Source: Arctic95D-9 sp035967665
Lineage (GTDB): Bacteria > Verrucomicrobiota > Verrucomicrobiia > Verrucomicrobiales > DEV007
Assembly (NCBI GenBank): GCA_035967665.1
Contig: JAYWLB010000076.1
Coordinates: 124,001-188,000 of the forward strand
Direction: 5' to 3'
DNA: 64,000 bases
Part shown: one piece after another, positions 32,793 to 40,916 of the stretch
Layout of the letters: the number at the start of each line of letters is the position of its first letter
Numbering within the stretch: the stretch's first letter is position 1
Notes under the pieces: model-generated
Databases searched by the model: none
Seen by the model: only the letters and a program-made list of their open reading frames with translations
Told to the model about the DNA's origin: nothing
Translations under genes and position numbers: made by a program

Positions 32793-34700
32793 TCACTCCC
32801 GCCCGAGGTGTCCGCTCATCGCATTTTGCTGGCGGGCAATATCGTTCAACGTCAGGACACCGAGGAGCCGGGTCGAGTCTGAGGGGCTCACTACCGGAAG
32901 CTGGCGAATGTCCTCTTTCACCATCTGCATCGCGGCATCACGAATCACCGTATTCGGTGTAATCTTACGGACCTTCTGGCCCGCAATCAGTTCACCGACA
33001 GTGCGATCATCGCCACCGTCCACATACTCTTCAAGTTCGTGCTGCATCACCATCCCGAGGAATCCCCGCCTCGACTCCGCTTCGCCATCGACGACGGGGT
33101 AACTCCTTCTCATCTGTGAAGGGTCCTTACGCAGCCGCGCCAACGCAGTCACGGGGGTTTCCGAGGCGGAAACGGAAATAAGATCGTAGTGCATGATCGT
33201 GCTCACAGGGAGATGACGGTAATCGCGTGCGCCCTGATAAGTTGGCATCTTCCGGAGCGAAACCCGGTCTTGCACCAGAATCGCATCGTAGATCGGAACT
33301 TTACGCAACCAGCCCGATACGCTGTAAGCCAGGATATTTCCGACCATGAGAGGCAGAATCAGCGAATAGTTCCCCGTCATTTCAAAAATGATGAACAACG
33401 AAGTAAAGGGACAGCGAATGATTGCTGCAAACATCGCGCCCATACCGAGAAGCACGCAGGCACCCACCATTCGAGTGCCGTCTTCGTATGGGTTGAGACC
33501 GGTCCAGTTGCAAAACTGTACAATAAAAAGCCCCCACAAAGCTCCTAACATCCCTCCAAAATAGAGAGACGGGGAAAAGAGTCCCCCGCTACCTTTTGTG
33601 CCATAACACACCACCACTGCGATGATCTTTGCAACGAGGAGAATAACAATGGCACCAACTACCAACTTCGATTCAAAGGCCAGCTCGAGACTTTCATAAC
33701 CGATACTGAAGACACTGTTTTGCGGATCACCGAAAAGGCCGGTCGCGAAATAGGCTCCGGTTCCGATGACACCCAACAGCAGCCCCCCGAGTGCCGGCTT
33801 CAAAACCTCGGGCACCTTGAACGATTCCGCACACCAGTGCCGGAAACCGAGGAGCGAACCGACGAAGAAATGCCCGATAAAGGCGGCTGACAGGCCCAGA
33901 GGAATCGCCACCAACATCCACCAATGCACCCCGTGCTGCCCTCCGAGCCGGGCCTGCAAAATAGGATCCTCTCCGAGAAGCAACCGCGCGACCGCTTCCG
34001 AAACGACAACGGCGATGACAATACCACTGAGAGCCTTGCTGCTGAAATCATCGAGAATCTCCTCGAAAACAAAGAGAATTGCCGAAATCGGAGCGTTGAA
34101 TGCGGCCGCTATCCCGGCGGCAACACCCACCGGCACCATTGCCTGAACCCGGACCTTAGCTAAACCGAACGAACGACCCATCGACGAAGCGATCGCCGCA
34201 CACATGTGAACCGTCGGCCCCTCGCGGCCGAGACTGTTACCGCCACCCACGTAAATCGAAGTGAGCAGAAATCGCCACACTGCGGTTTTGAAGGGGATCT
34301 GCCCAAACTCGTTGTAAAACGAAGCCTTCGTCTGGGGGATGCCGCTTCCGACTGCTCCGGGAGCCCAGCGATTCACCGCGATTCCGATGATCAATCCGGC
34401 CAGTGCCGGAATCCAGGGCATGACAAGCCACCAGGGAATTCCGAGATGTTCCCAGTGCCGTGAAAAATCCCAAACGCCGTGAAAGATGCCCTCAATTGCG
34501 ATGTGGATCCCAACCGCAGCCAGTCCGCAGACCAGTCCAACGAGGAGGCAGAGAATGATGAATCGCTGTCCCTCCGAGAACCGCGTCCGAAGCCAGTCCC
34601 CGAAAGTTCGCACCGAAAAGGGAAGCTCTGCCGGTACGTCAGGAGCCGCCGGCCCTTTTTCAGGGACAGCTGCATTCTCTGACGGAGGTGGCGATTCCAT
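32793..34700 (-). CDS. ClC-family chloride channel/antiporter with CBS domains
   Basis: The 635-residue protein has a ClC membrane domain (about 35-470) with the selectivity motifs GSGIPQT, GREGPTVHM and GSGGLFSPSLYFGG. A CBS pair occupies about 485-630 in the cytoplasm (LPVSTIMHYDLISVSASETPV; GVLTLNDIARQQ). The first helix motif region has a PEKGPAAPDVPAELPF head. The gating Glu is present in GREGP, so an H+/Cl- antiporter or channel is possible. CBS domains usually bind adenosine nucleotides. It stands alone on the minus strand. Confidence 0.93.
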   Translation of the reverse strand: MESPPPSENAAVPEKGPAAPDVPAELPFSVRTFGDWLRTRFSEGQRFIILCLLVGLVCGLAAVGIHIAIEGIFHGVWDFSRHWEHLGIPWWLVMPWIPALAGLIIGIAVNRWAPGAVGSGIPQTKASFYNEFGQIPFKTAVWRFLLTSIYVGGGNSLGREGPTVHMCAAIASSMGRSFGLAKVRVQAMVPVGVAAGIAAAFNAPISAILFVFEEILDDFSSKALSGIVIAVVVSEAVARLLLGEDPILQARLGGQHGVHWWMLVAIPLGLSAAFIGHFFVGSLLGFRHWCAESFKVPEVLKPALGGLLLGVIGTGAYFATGLFGDPQNSVFSIGYESLELAFESKLVVGAIVILLVAKIIAVVVCYGTKGSGGLFSPSLYFGGMLGALWGLFIVQFCNWTGLNPYEDGTRMVGACVLLGMGAMFAAIIRCPFTSLFIIFEMTGNYSLILPLMVGNILAYSVSGWLRKVPIYDAILVQDRVSLRKMPTYQGARDYRHLPVSTIMHYDLISVSASETPVTALARLRKDPSQMRRSYPVVDGEAESRRGFLGMVMQHELEEYVDGGDDRTVGELIAGQKVRKITPNTVIRDAAMQMVKEDIRQLPVVSPSDSTRLLGVLTLNDIARQQNAMSGHLGRE

Positions 34701-34780
34701 TGCTGTCCTCTAAGGCCTACGGACATGCACTGCAAGCAATGCCATGGCCAAAGGAAAAAAAGCAGCACGAAAACGAAAGG

Positions 34781-35164
34781 TCACATCCACCAAACCCGCT
34801 CATCCATACTAACGAGCGAGAATGACTCAACCGCGGAGGCGGCCTTCATTGAGACCGAGTAAGCCAAAAGAAAAATACAACCGGCCAGTATCATCGCGCC
34901 AAGCCCGGCCCTGTCGTGCCGAAAAATAACGACCAGAAGAGCAATGCCGCACAAGCCTGTGGGAAGGGCATAATTTAAAATAGCGCAAATTGATTCAAAC
35001 TCCTGCTCAAGCGGGCCTTCCATAGCATAGCTGATGTAGGCTCCCGGCATCTCCGATTTATGCTTGATCCTGCTCAAATCATCGACCGAGGAAAGCCAGG
35101 ACACGATAATGGCCCAGAACGAACATCCAATCGAGGTAAGGAGAACCTTTTGCTTAAATTCCAT
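34781..35164 (-). CDS. Small membrane protein of unknown function
   Basis: The protein is 127 residues from the ATG at 35164 (Met-Glu-Phe-Lys-Gln-Lys); the frame extends ten residues further to 35194. It has a first membrane segment at about 5-25, a polar central loop of about 30 residues (LSSVDDLSRIKHKSEMPGAYISYAMEGP) and two or three more hydrophobic helices. No family recognised. It sits between two minus-strand genes without overlap. The bases around its start (35165-35256) are AT-rich compared with the neighbourhood. Confidence 0.6.
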   Translation of the reverse strand: MEFKQKVLLTSIGCSFWAIIVSWLSSVDDLSRIKHKSEMPGAYISYAMEGPLEQEFESICAILNYALPTGLCGIALLVVIFRHDRAGLGAMILAGCIFLLAYSVSMKAASAVESFSLVSMDERVWWM

Positions 35165-35256
35165 AAAATAATGAGTTCCTAAAAATACACTCAAATTTAT
35201 GGAAATTATAGAAAAACTTCATCCGCCTGCCATTTTCCTATCGCTGCCTGATTCGA

Positions 35257-36516
35257 CTATCCGCCGACACAATAGAGAGTCCCTCCTGACCTCAGGAACA
35301 GCTTGCCTCCAATGGGAGCTACGGTAGCCCGAAAAGTTTCACCCTTCGCACTTTCGCCGAGAGAATTCACCGAGACGACTTCCAGCTCTTTTCCGGGGCG
35401 AACCACAATGACATCCCCACCGTTGACGGTCTGCAGGTAGATCAAACCGTTCACCACGAGCGGTGCTGCCGCAATCTCGAGCGCTTTGGCGCCCTCGATT
35501 TTATCGGCGAGACGCTCGACATACTGAACCTCCCCCGTCGCGGCATCGTAGCTGCTCGCGATCGCACTCATGCTGGTAATGAAAAGATGCCCGTCGACTA
35601 CCGCCGGAGAAGGGAGATCACGCCCCCCTTTTCGGCCCGCATGCCAGAGCATATGAGTGGCCGTCACGTCCCCTTTTCCTCCCGGTTTCACACAGTAAGT
35701 ATCTCCGGGCTTTCCATTGACGACGTAGATTTTCCCGTCCGCATAATCGGGAACCGGTGCGCCGCGCCCGTTGAACCCCTTGCAGAACCACAATTCTTCG
35801 CCGGAATCCGGGTCATAGCCCCGCACGCCGAATTCACCATTCAGGACCATTTCCTTCCTCCCGTCGACATCAATGAGAACCGGAGTGCTCCAGCCGCCCC
35901 GGGGCTTTTCCTCACGCGGGGTATCCCAGACGACACTTCCGTCTTTTAGACTGAGAGCGACCAGTCTCGAAACGCCCATGGAGTCACAGTTCTGGACCAC
36001 AGTGTCTTTATAAATGACCGGCGAAGCGGCAATTCCCCACGAACCAGCGAAAATCCCCAGATCGACCGACCACTGCTTTTCACCATCGAGATTAAAGCAA
36101 TGAATGCCGGCGGGACCGAAGAAAGCAACAACATGCTCGCCATCGGTGGCGCAACTCGGCGTCGCACGGCTGTTCATCGCGTGAGCTTCCTCAGGGTTCC
36201 CGCTCTTGATCGTCTCCTCCCAGATGATGCTTCCATCGGTGGCTGAAATACCCATGACATATCGCTCGGTGCCGTCATCGCTTGCGCTCGTGATAAAAAT
36301 ACGATCTCCCCAGTTCACCGCTGAAGACTGGCCCGAACCTTTCAAAGGGGTCTTCCATAGAACATTGGAAGCATCCCATTTTTGAGGCAGGCCGACTGCC
36401 TCCGAATGACCAAGACCGTTTGGTCCCCGAAACTGCGACCAATTGGTTTCGGCGAGGGCCGGGATCGCTGCAACAACGACTGACAAAGTGACAAGAATTC
36501 GAAAGAACATGATCAA
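35257..36516 (-). CDS. Secreted PQQ-like beta-propeller repeat protein, paralogue 2
   Basis: The 419-residue protein has a signal peptide (FFRILVTLSVVVAAIPALA) and starts its mature part with NWSQFRGPNGLGHSEAVGLPQKW, the classic opening of this family. Blades include ISATDGSIIWEE, LSLKDGSVVWDTP, YDPDSGEELWFC and YDAATGEVQYVE. Many members are in PVC genomes and no enzymatic role is proven. The start overlaps the stop of the upstream secreted methyltransferase by four bases (ATGA), so both are made together. It is related to the gene at 13365-14672. Confidence 0.9.
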   Translation of the reverse strand: MIMFFRILVTLSVVVAAIPALAETNWSQFRGPNGLGHSEAVGLPQKWDASNVLWKTPLKGSGQSSAVNWGDRIFITSASDDGTERYVMGISATDGSIIWEETIKSGNPEEAHAMNSRATPSCATDGEHVVAFFGPAGIHCFNLDGEKQWSVDLGIFAGSWGIAASPVIYKDTVVQNCDSMGVSRLVALSLKDGSVVWDTPREEKPRGGWSTPVLIDVDGRKEMVLNGEFGVRGYDPDSGEELWFCKGFNGRGAPVPDYADGKIYVVNGKPGDTYCVKPGGKGDVTATHMLWHAGRKGGRDLPSPAVVDGHLFITSMSAIASSYDAATGEVQYVERLADKIEGAKALEIAAAPLVVNGLIYLQTVNGGDVIVVRPGKELEVVSVNSLGESAKGETFRATVAPIGGKLFLRSGGTLYCVGG

Positions 36517-37247
36517 GGTTTCGGATTGGAATTTGGATTTGGTTTACGAAAGACAAGAAAATGCTGAATAGGCAGAAAATCGCGGACTTCGACGAATTCC
36601 AGGCCGACCACCTCCATTTCACGAGTCACCTGTTTGACGGTCATTTTGTGAAGCGGCTTAATCGATACCGAGGGATCCTCCCCCCGGTATTCGAGAAAAA
36701 CGATGCGCCCTCCGGGCTTTAGCCCCTTCACGAGCGACTGCGCCATCTCCCGGGGATGGGAAAACTCATGGTAGGCATCCACGAGAATCGCCAGGTCTAC
36801 GGTATTCTCAGGGAGTTTAGTGTCCGAAATCGTCCCGAGATGAGTCTCAATGTTAGAGACGTTTTTGAGCTTCTTTTTCGACTCAATAAAATCGAGCATC
36901 TCCTCCTGAATATCTACGGAAACCACTTTTCCGTTCGGCACTTTCGGAGCGATCAGAAAGGAAAAATACCCGGACCCCGCACCAATATCAGCGACGACAT
37001 CATCCGCCTCCAATCCGAGTTGATCGATAACGAGGGAGGGCTTTTCCTCCCCTTCGCGGTCACGCCGCTCGAGCCAGCCGATCGCGTGTTGGCTCACCAC
37101 CTGCGAGATTTCACGGCCCATGTAGACCTTTCCCGTGCCATCGCGTGACGGCTCCTTTTCTGAGTAGTGACCATCATCAGCCCGGGCTATACCTGCTGCG
37201 CAAACACCTACGAAAAGAATCGAAACAAACCGGGGGAAATACCTCAT
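36513..37247 (-). CDS. Secreted SAM-dependent methyltransferase-like protein
   Basis: The protein is 244 residues from the ATG at 37247; an ATG at 37277 is also possible. It has an N-terminal signal peptide (VSILFVGVCAAGIARA) followed by a class I methyltransferase fold with VVADIGAGSGYFSFLIA, VVSVDIQEEML, DLAILVDAYHEFSHP and LKPGGRIVFLEY. A predicted signal peptide on a SAM enzyme is odd, because SAM is not normally found in the periplasm. Similar signal-bearing methyltransferases do occur in PVC and proteobacterial genomes, where they are often annotated as exported methyltransferases. It is translationally coupled to the PQQ-like propeller downstream. Confidence 0.82.
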   Translation of the reverse strand: MRYFPRFVSILFVGVCAAGIARADDGHYSEKEPSRDGTGKVYMGREISQVVSQHAIGWLERRDREGEEKPSLVIDQLGLEADDVVADIGAGSGYFSFLIAPKVPNGKVVSVDIQEEMLDFIESKKKLKNVSNIETHLGTISDTKLPENTVDLAILVDAYHEFSHPREMAQSLVKGLKPGGRIVFLEYRGEDPSVSIKPLHKMTVKQVTREMEVVGLEFVEVRDFLPIQHFLVFRKPNPNSNPKP

Positions 37248-37383
37248 TTCAGATACCAATAACGGGAGTGGATTCATGTGAAAAGCCGGAAAGTTGCTTG
37301 ATCGCGGAATACACCTGTTCAAAGGGAGGAAAATTGAGCATTGCCTGACTGTCGCGAAAGGCTTAACTTTGCTGCTAATCATC

Positions 37384-38706
37384 ATGGCAGAAGAAGGTAC
37401 AGAAGACTTTGCGAAGCGACACGTCATTTATGGCAGTGCAGGAATGGCAGCGGCGGGAATGATCCCTTCTACCAGGAAGAAATCGACCGCTCCGAAAGAG
37501 GAGGAGGAGGAAGCAGAGCAATCTGAAGAAATTGAAGCCGTCGTGGAAGCGCCCGCTGAAGAAGCAGCATCTCCTGAGCCACCCGTCGAAGCACCTTATC
37601 AGGGCGTCAAAGCTGCCGTGATCGGGCACACCGGTTCCGGAGATTTCGGGCGCGGGCTCGACCGGGCTTTTCAACGCATCAACGGTGCCCGCCTCATTGC
37701 TCTCACTGACATCAATGCAGAGAAGGCCGAGGACTCTCAGATTAAGTCCGGCGCGAAGAGTGTCTATCACGCCTATCAGCGGATGATCGGCGACGAATCC
37801 CCTGATCTCGTCGTGATCGCCTCATCGTGGACCGGAGAGAGACTCCCTATGGGACTTGAGGCGCTGAACTCCGATGCCCACCTTTTCTGCGAGGTTCCCT
37901 TCACCCGCACGCTCAAAGAAGCAGATGAGCTGCTGGCACTGGCCAACAAAAAGGGACTCAAAGTCGCGGTAAACAACCAGCTTCGCTGCGACCCGAACCT
38001 CGTGCAGTTCCACGAGCAGTATCCGGAACTGATCGGAGAGCTTCTCGAAATGCGGGTATTCGGAGCGATGGGCGACAGCGCCGGAGGCGAAGACCTTCTT
38101 ACTTCAGGACTTCATCTTTTCGACATCGTCCGCTGGTTTGCCGGGGAAATGAATTACTGCACCGCCTCGGTTCTCATCGAAGGGGAAATTGCTCTCGCCG
38201 AAGACGCGGAGGAATCCGAAAACGGGCTCGGACCGATTCTCGGCGACGCGATCCACGCCCAGTTCTCAACGAGCTCCGGCGTCAAAGTTTCATTCGTCTC
38301 AGACAATCGGTTTCAGTCCCTCTCCGGAGGCGCCGGGATCGAATTTATCGGTTCAAAAGCAAAGGCGAGGCTTTTCGCGGACTTCCCCGCCACCCTCTCT
38401 CTCGTTGTCGAAGACACCGGAGCGGAGAGGCCGGATCGCACCGAGATCTGGAAACAGTGGCCGGCCACCGAGGGCGACTACCACCCCACGATCGATAAAC
38501 TGAACGGACTCGATGCCTGCAACCGGCTCGTCTTGACCGACGTTCTCGCTTCGATCACGGAGGATCGGGATCCTCTTTGCAGCGGTGAAAACGCGATGAA
38601 AGCACTCGAAATGGTTCACGGAGTGTGGCAGGCAGCGACGACAATGAAGAGGGCCTACTTCCCTCTCGCGAACCGCCTTCACCCTCTCAGCGAAGATTCT
38701 CAGTAA
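37384..38706 (+). CDS. Gfo/Idh/MocA-family oxidoreductase with acidic N-terminal extension
   Basis: The protein is 440 residues from the ATG at 37384; the frame upstream to 37294 is probably not translated. The first 70 residues are unusual: RHVIYGSAGMAAAGMIP, then a run of Glu (EEEEEAEQSEEIEAVVEAPAEE) and Pro. The Rossmann part has AAVIGHTGSGDFGRG, the sugar-dehydrogenase SDAHLFCEVPFTRT, and the second domain with LTSGLHLFDIVRWF. The lysine of the usual EKP motif is changed to Val-Pro (EVPF), so catalytic ability is doubtful. The acidic extension may tether or bind partners. Confidence 0.8.
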   Translation: MAEEGTEDFAKRHVIYGSAGMAAAGMIPSTRKKSTAPKEEEEEAEQSEEIEAVVEAPAEEAASPEPPVEAPYQGVKAAVIGHTGSGDFGRGLDRAFQRINGARLIALTDINAEKAEDSQIKSGAKSVYHAYQRMIGDESPDLVVIASSWTGERLPMGLEALNSDAHLFCEVPFTRTLKEADELLALANKKGLKVAVNNQLRCDPNLVQFHEQYPELIGELLEMRVFGAMGDSAGGEDLLTSGLHLFDIVRWFAGEMNYCTASVLIEGEIALAEDAEESENGLGPILGDAIHAQFSTSSGVKVSFVSDNRFQSLSGGAGIEFIGSKAKARLFADFPATLSLVVEDTGAERPDRTEIWKQWPATEGDYHPTIDKLNGLDACNRLVLTDVLASITEDRDPLCSGENAMKALEMVHGVWQAATTMKRAYFPLANRLHPLSEDSQ

Positions 38707-38789
38707 TTTTCGTTTGAGGCGGTGCGAATTGCCTCTTTCGTGTCCCTTTAGCGATCTCACTTCTCATCCTGAACGTTTGCAGCAACCTC

Positions 38790-39593
38790 ATGGCCGATCT
38801 CTTCACTATCGAAAATCTTTTCACTCTCATGATGCTGGTGCTGCTGCAGGCGGTGCTAGGCTTCGATAACCTCCTCTACATCTCGCTGGAGTCGCAACGT
38901 GCTCCGCTGGAAAAGCAGGCTTTTGTGAGGAAACTCGGGATCGGCCTCGCGGTTCTGCTTCGTATTTGCCTCCTCTTTGTTCTCGTCAGTGTCATCGAGA
39001 AGGTGAAGTCGACGCTCTTCAGCATCGACACTTCGTATATTTCGGGCTCCTTCAATCTTCACAGCATCATTGTTCTCGGCGGTGGTATTTTCATCATGTA
39101 TACGGCGATGAAAGAGATCTTCCACATGATCGCTCTTGAAACAGCCGGTCATGGAGATGACGAAAAGAAACCTAAATCCGTCGCTCAGGTCGTGACCTGG
39201 ATCGTTCTCATGAACCTGGTCTTCTCGTTCGATTCGATTCTCAGCGCGATGGCACTGACGAAGAACTTCGTTGTCATGGCCACCGCGATTGTTATCGGTG
39301 GCTTTCTCATGATCCTGCTTGCTGACAAAGTTGCCAATTTCCTGAAGAAAAACCGGATGTATGAAGTCCTCGGGCTTTTCATCCTCCTCATCGTCGGAGT
39401 GATGTTGCTCACTGAAGGCGGGCACCTCGCCCACCTGAAGTTCTTCGGTCACGAAGTGCATCAGATGACGAAGACCACTTTCTACTTTGTGATCGCCGTG
39501 CTCGTCCTCACCGATATCGTCCAGGGACGCTATCAGCGGAGATTACTCGCCGAACAGGCCGCGAAGGCCAAATCGGCAAGTGAGCACGCGTGA
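38790..39593 (+). CDS. TerC-family integral membrane protein
   Basis: A 267-residue membrane protein with about seven helices. It contains the paired TerC signatures LQAVLGFDNLLYIS in helix 1 and LMNLVFSFDSILSAM in helix 5, each bearing conserved Asp and Asn/Ser. Its relatives include Alx and TerC, which act on Mn2+ or tellurite and often assist metalation of secreted proteins. A His-Asp rich loop (TAGHGDDEKKPK) faces the cytoplasm. The gene is in the plus-strand run before the MFS transporter, which starts 99 bases later. Confidence 0.88.
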   Translation: MADLFTIENLFTLMMLVLLQAVLGFDNLLYISLESQRAPLEKQAFVRKLGIGLAVLLRICLLFVLVSVIEKVKSTLFSIDTSYISGSFNLHSIIVLGGGIFIMYTAMKEIFHMIALETAGHGDDEKKPKSVAQVVTWIVLMNLVFSFDSILSAMALTKNFVVMATAIVIGGFLMILLADKVANFLKKNRMYEVLGLFILLIVGVMLLTEGGHLAHLKFFGHEVHQMTKTTFYFVIAVLVLTDIVQGRYQRRLLAEQAAKAKSASEHA

Positions 39594-39692
39594 CGCCGCG
39601 CTCCCTCAGGAGTGACTTCGTCAGTGCAACAGTAGACAGAAAGCGAACCCGGCCCGGCAGCGGCAGCGGCAGGCTGGCTTCACATCATTCAG

Positions 39693-40916
39693 ATGGTACA
39701 ACGAAAGCCAGCTCTCATTTTCATCTTCTTCACCCTGTTTCTCGATGTCCTGGGAATCGGTCTCATCGTGCCGATTCTGCCCAAGCTGGTTGAAACCCTC
39801 GTCGAGGGCGGAATGGATTCCGCCTCCTACATTTATGGACTGCTTGCCGGTCTCTATTCGCTGATGCAGTTTCTCTGCGCCCCCATCATCGGAAGTCTCT
39901 CAGACCGCTTCGGACGGCGCCCTGTCATTCTCCTTTCCCTCTTCGGGTCGGGCCTCGATTATTTCCTCCTCGCCTGGGCCCCCACCCTCGCCTGGTTTTT
40001 CCTCGGACGGATTATTTCGGGAATCACCGGTGCCAATTTTTCAGCCGCTGCCGCCTACATCGCGGATGTCAGCCCTCCGGAAAAGCGCTCTGCAAACTTC
40101 GGAATCATTGGGGCCGCCTTCGGGTTGGGATTTATCTTCGGCCCTGCTCTCGGTGGCTGGCTCGGCGAATACGGACTGCGAATTCCGTTTATTGCCGCAG
40201 GCTGCCTCACCCTCTTAAACTGGCTCTACGGATTTCTCATTTTACCGGAATCACTCAAAGAGGAAAACCGGCGGGAATTCAAATTCTCCAATGCCAATCC
40301 CATCAACGCTCTCCTCGCGCTGAAGAAGCACGCCATCGTTTTCGGTCTTTCTATCAGCTACTTCATCAGCAGCATCGCCCATCAGGTATACCCCAGTATC
40401 TGGGTCCTCTACACCAGCTACCGATACGACTGGAGCACGAAGCAGACCGGCCTCTCACTTGCACTCGTAGGACTCATGGCCGCGATCGTGCAGGGTGTGA
40501 TCGGCCGCATTCTTATTCCGAAAATCGGTGACCGGAACGCCGCAGTGGGAGGCCTCCTTATCATGGTTGTCGCCCTGACCGGATACGGGCTCGCTACGGA
40601 AGGCTGGATGGTCTATCCCATCATTATTTTTGGATCACTGTCAGGCCTCTCCACCCCCGCGATTCAGGGCCGCATTTCACGAACTGTCGGAGACAACGAA
40701 CAGGGAGGCATTCAGGGCTCACTGACGAGCCTTCAAAGCGTTGCGGGATTTGCCGGTCCCCCGCTCGCAACCGGCCTCTTCGGGTTTTTCATCAGCGAAA
40801 AGGCACCTATTCTGCTACCTGGAGCACCTTTCTTCTTCAGCGCTACGCTCGTCGTGCTTGCAGCCTTTGTCGCGGCGCGCTCCTTTCAAAAAACTGAATC
40901 CCTCATCGAGACTTAA
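39693..40916 (+). CDS. MFS transporter, TetA-like (12 helices)
   Basis: A 407-residue major facilitator protein with twelve helices. The family motif SDRFGRRP in the loop after helix 2 is present, and GITGANFSAAAAYIADVSP in helix 5 with FGIIGAAFGLGFIFGPALGG is typical of the TCR/Tet group of drug/H+ antiporters. The absence of a regulatory gene (TetR) argues against a dedicated tetracycline pump. Its stop overlaps the start of the glucosidase gene by one base (TAATG), so it may move an oligosaccharide or its product rather than a drug; this is inference. Confidence 0.9.
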   Translation: MVQRKPALIFIFFTLFLDVLGIGLIVPILPKLVETLVEGGMDSASYIYGLLAGLYSLMQFLCAPIIGSLSDRFGRRPVILLSLFGSGLDYFLLAWAPTLAWFFLGRIISGITGANFSAAAAYIADVSPPEKRSANFGIIGAAFGLGFIFGPALGGWLGEYGLRIPFIAAGCLTLLNWLYGFLILPESLKEENRREFKFSNANPINALLALKKHAIVFGLSISYFISSIAHQVYPSIWVLYTSYRYDWSTKQTGLSLALVGLMAAIVQGVIGRILIPKIGDRNAAVGGLLIMVVALTGYGLATEGWMVYPIIIFGSLSGLSTPAIQGRISRTVGDNEQGGIQGSLTSLQSVAGFAGPPLATGLFGFFISEKAPILLPGAPFFFSATLVVLAAFVAARSFQKTESLIET

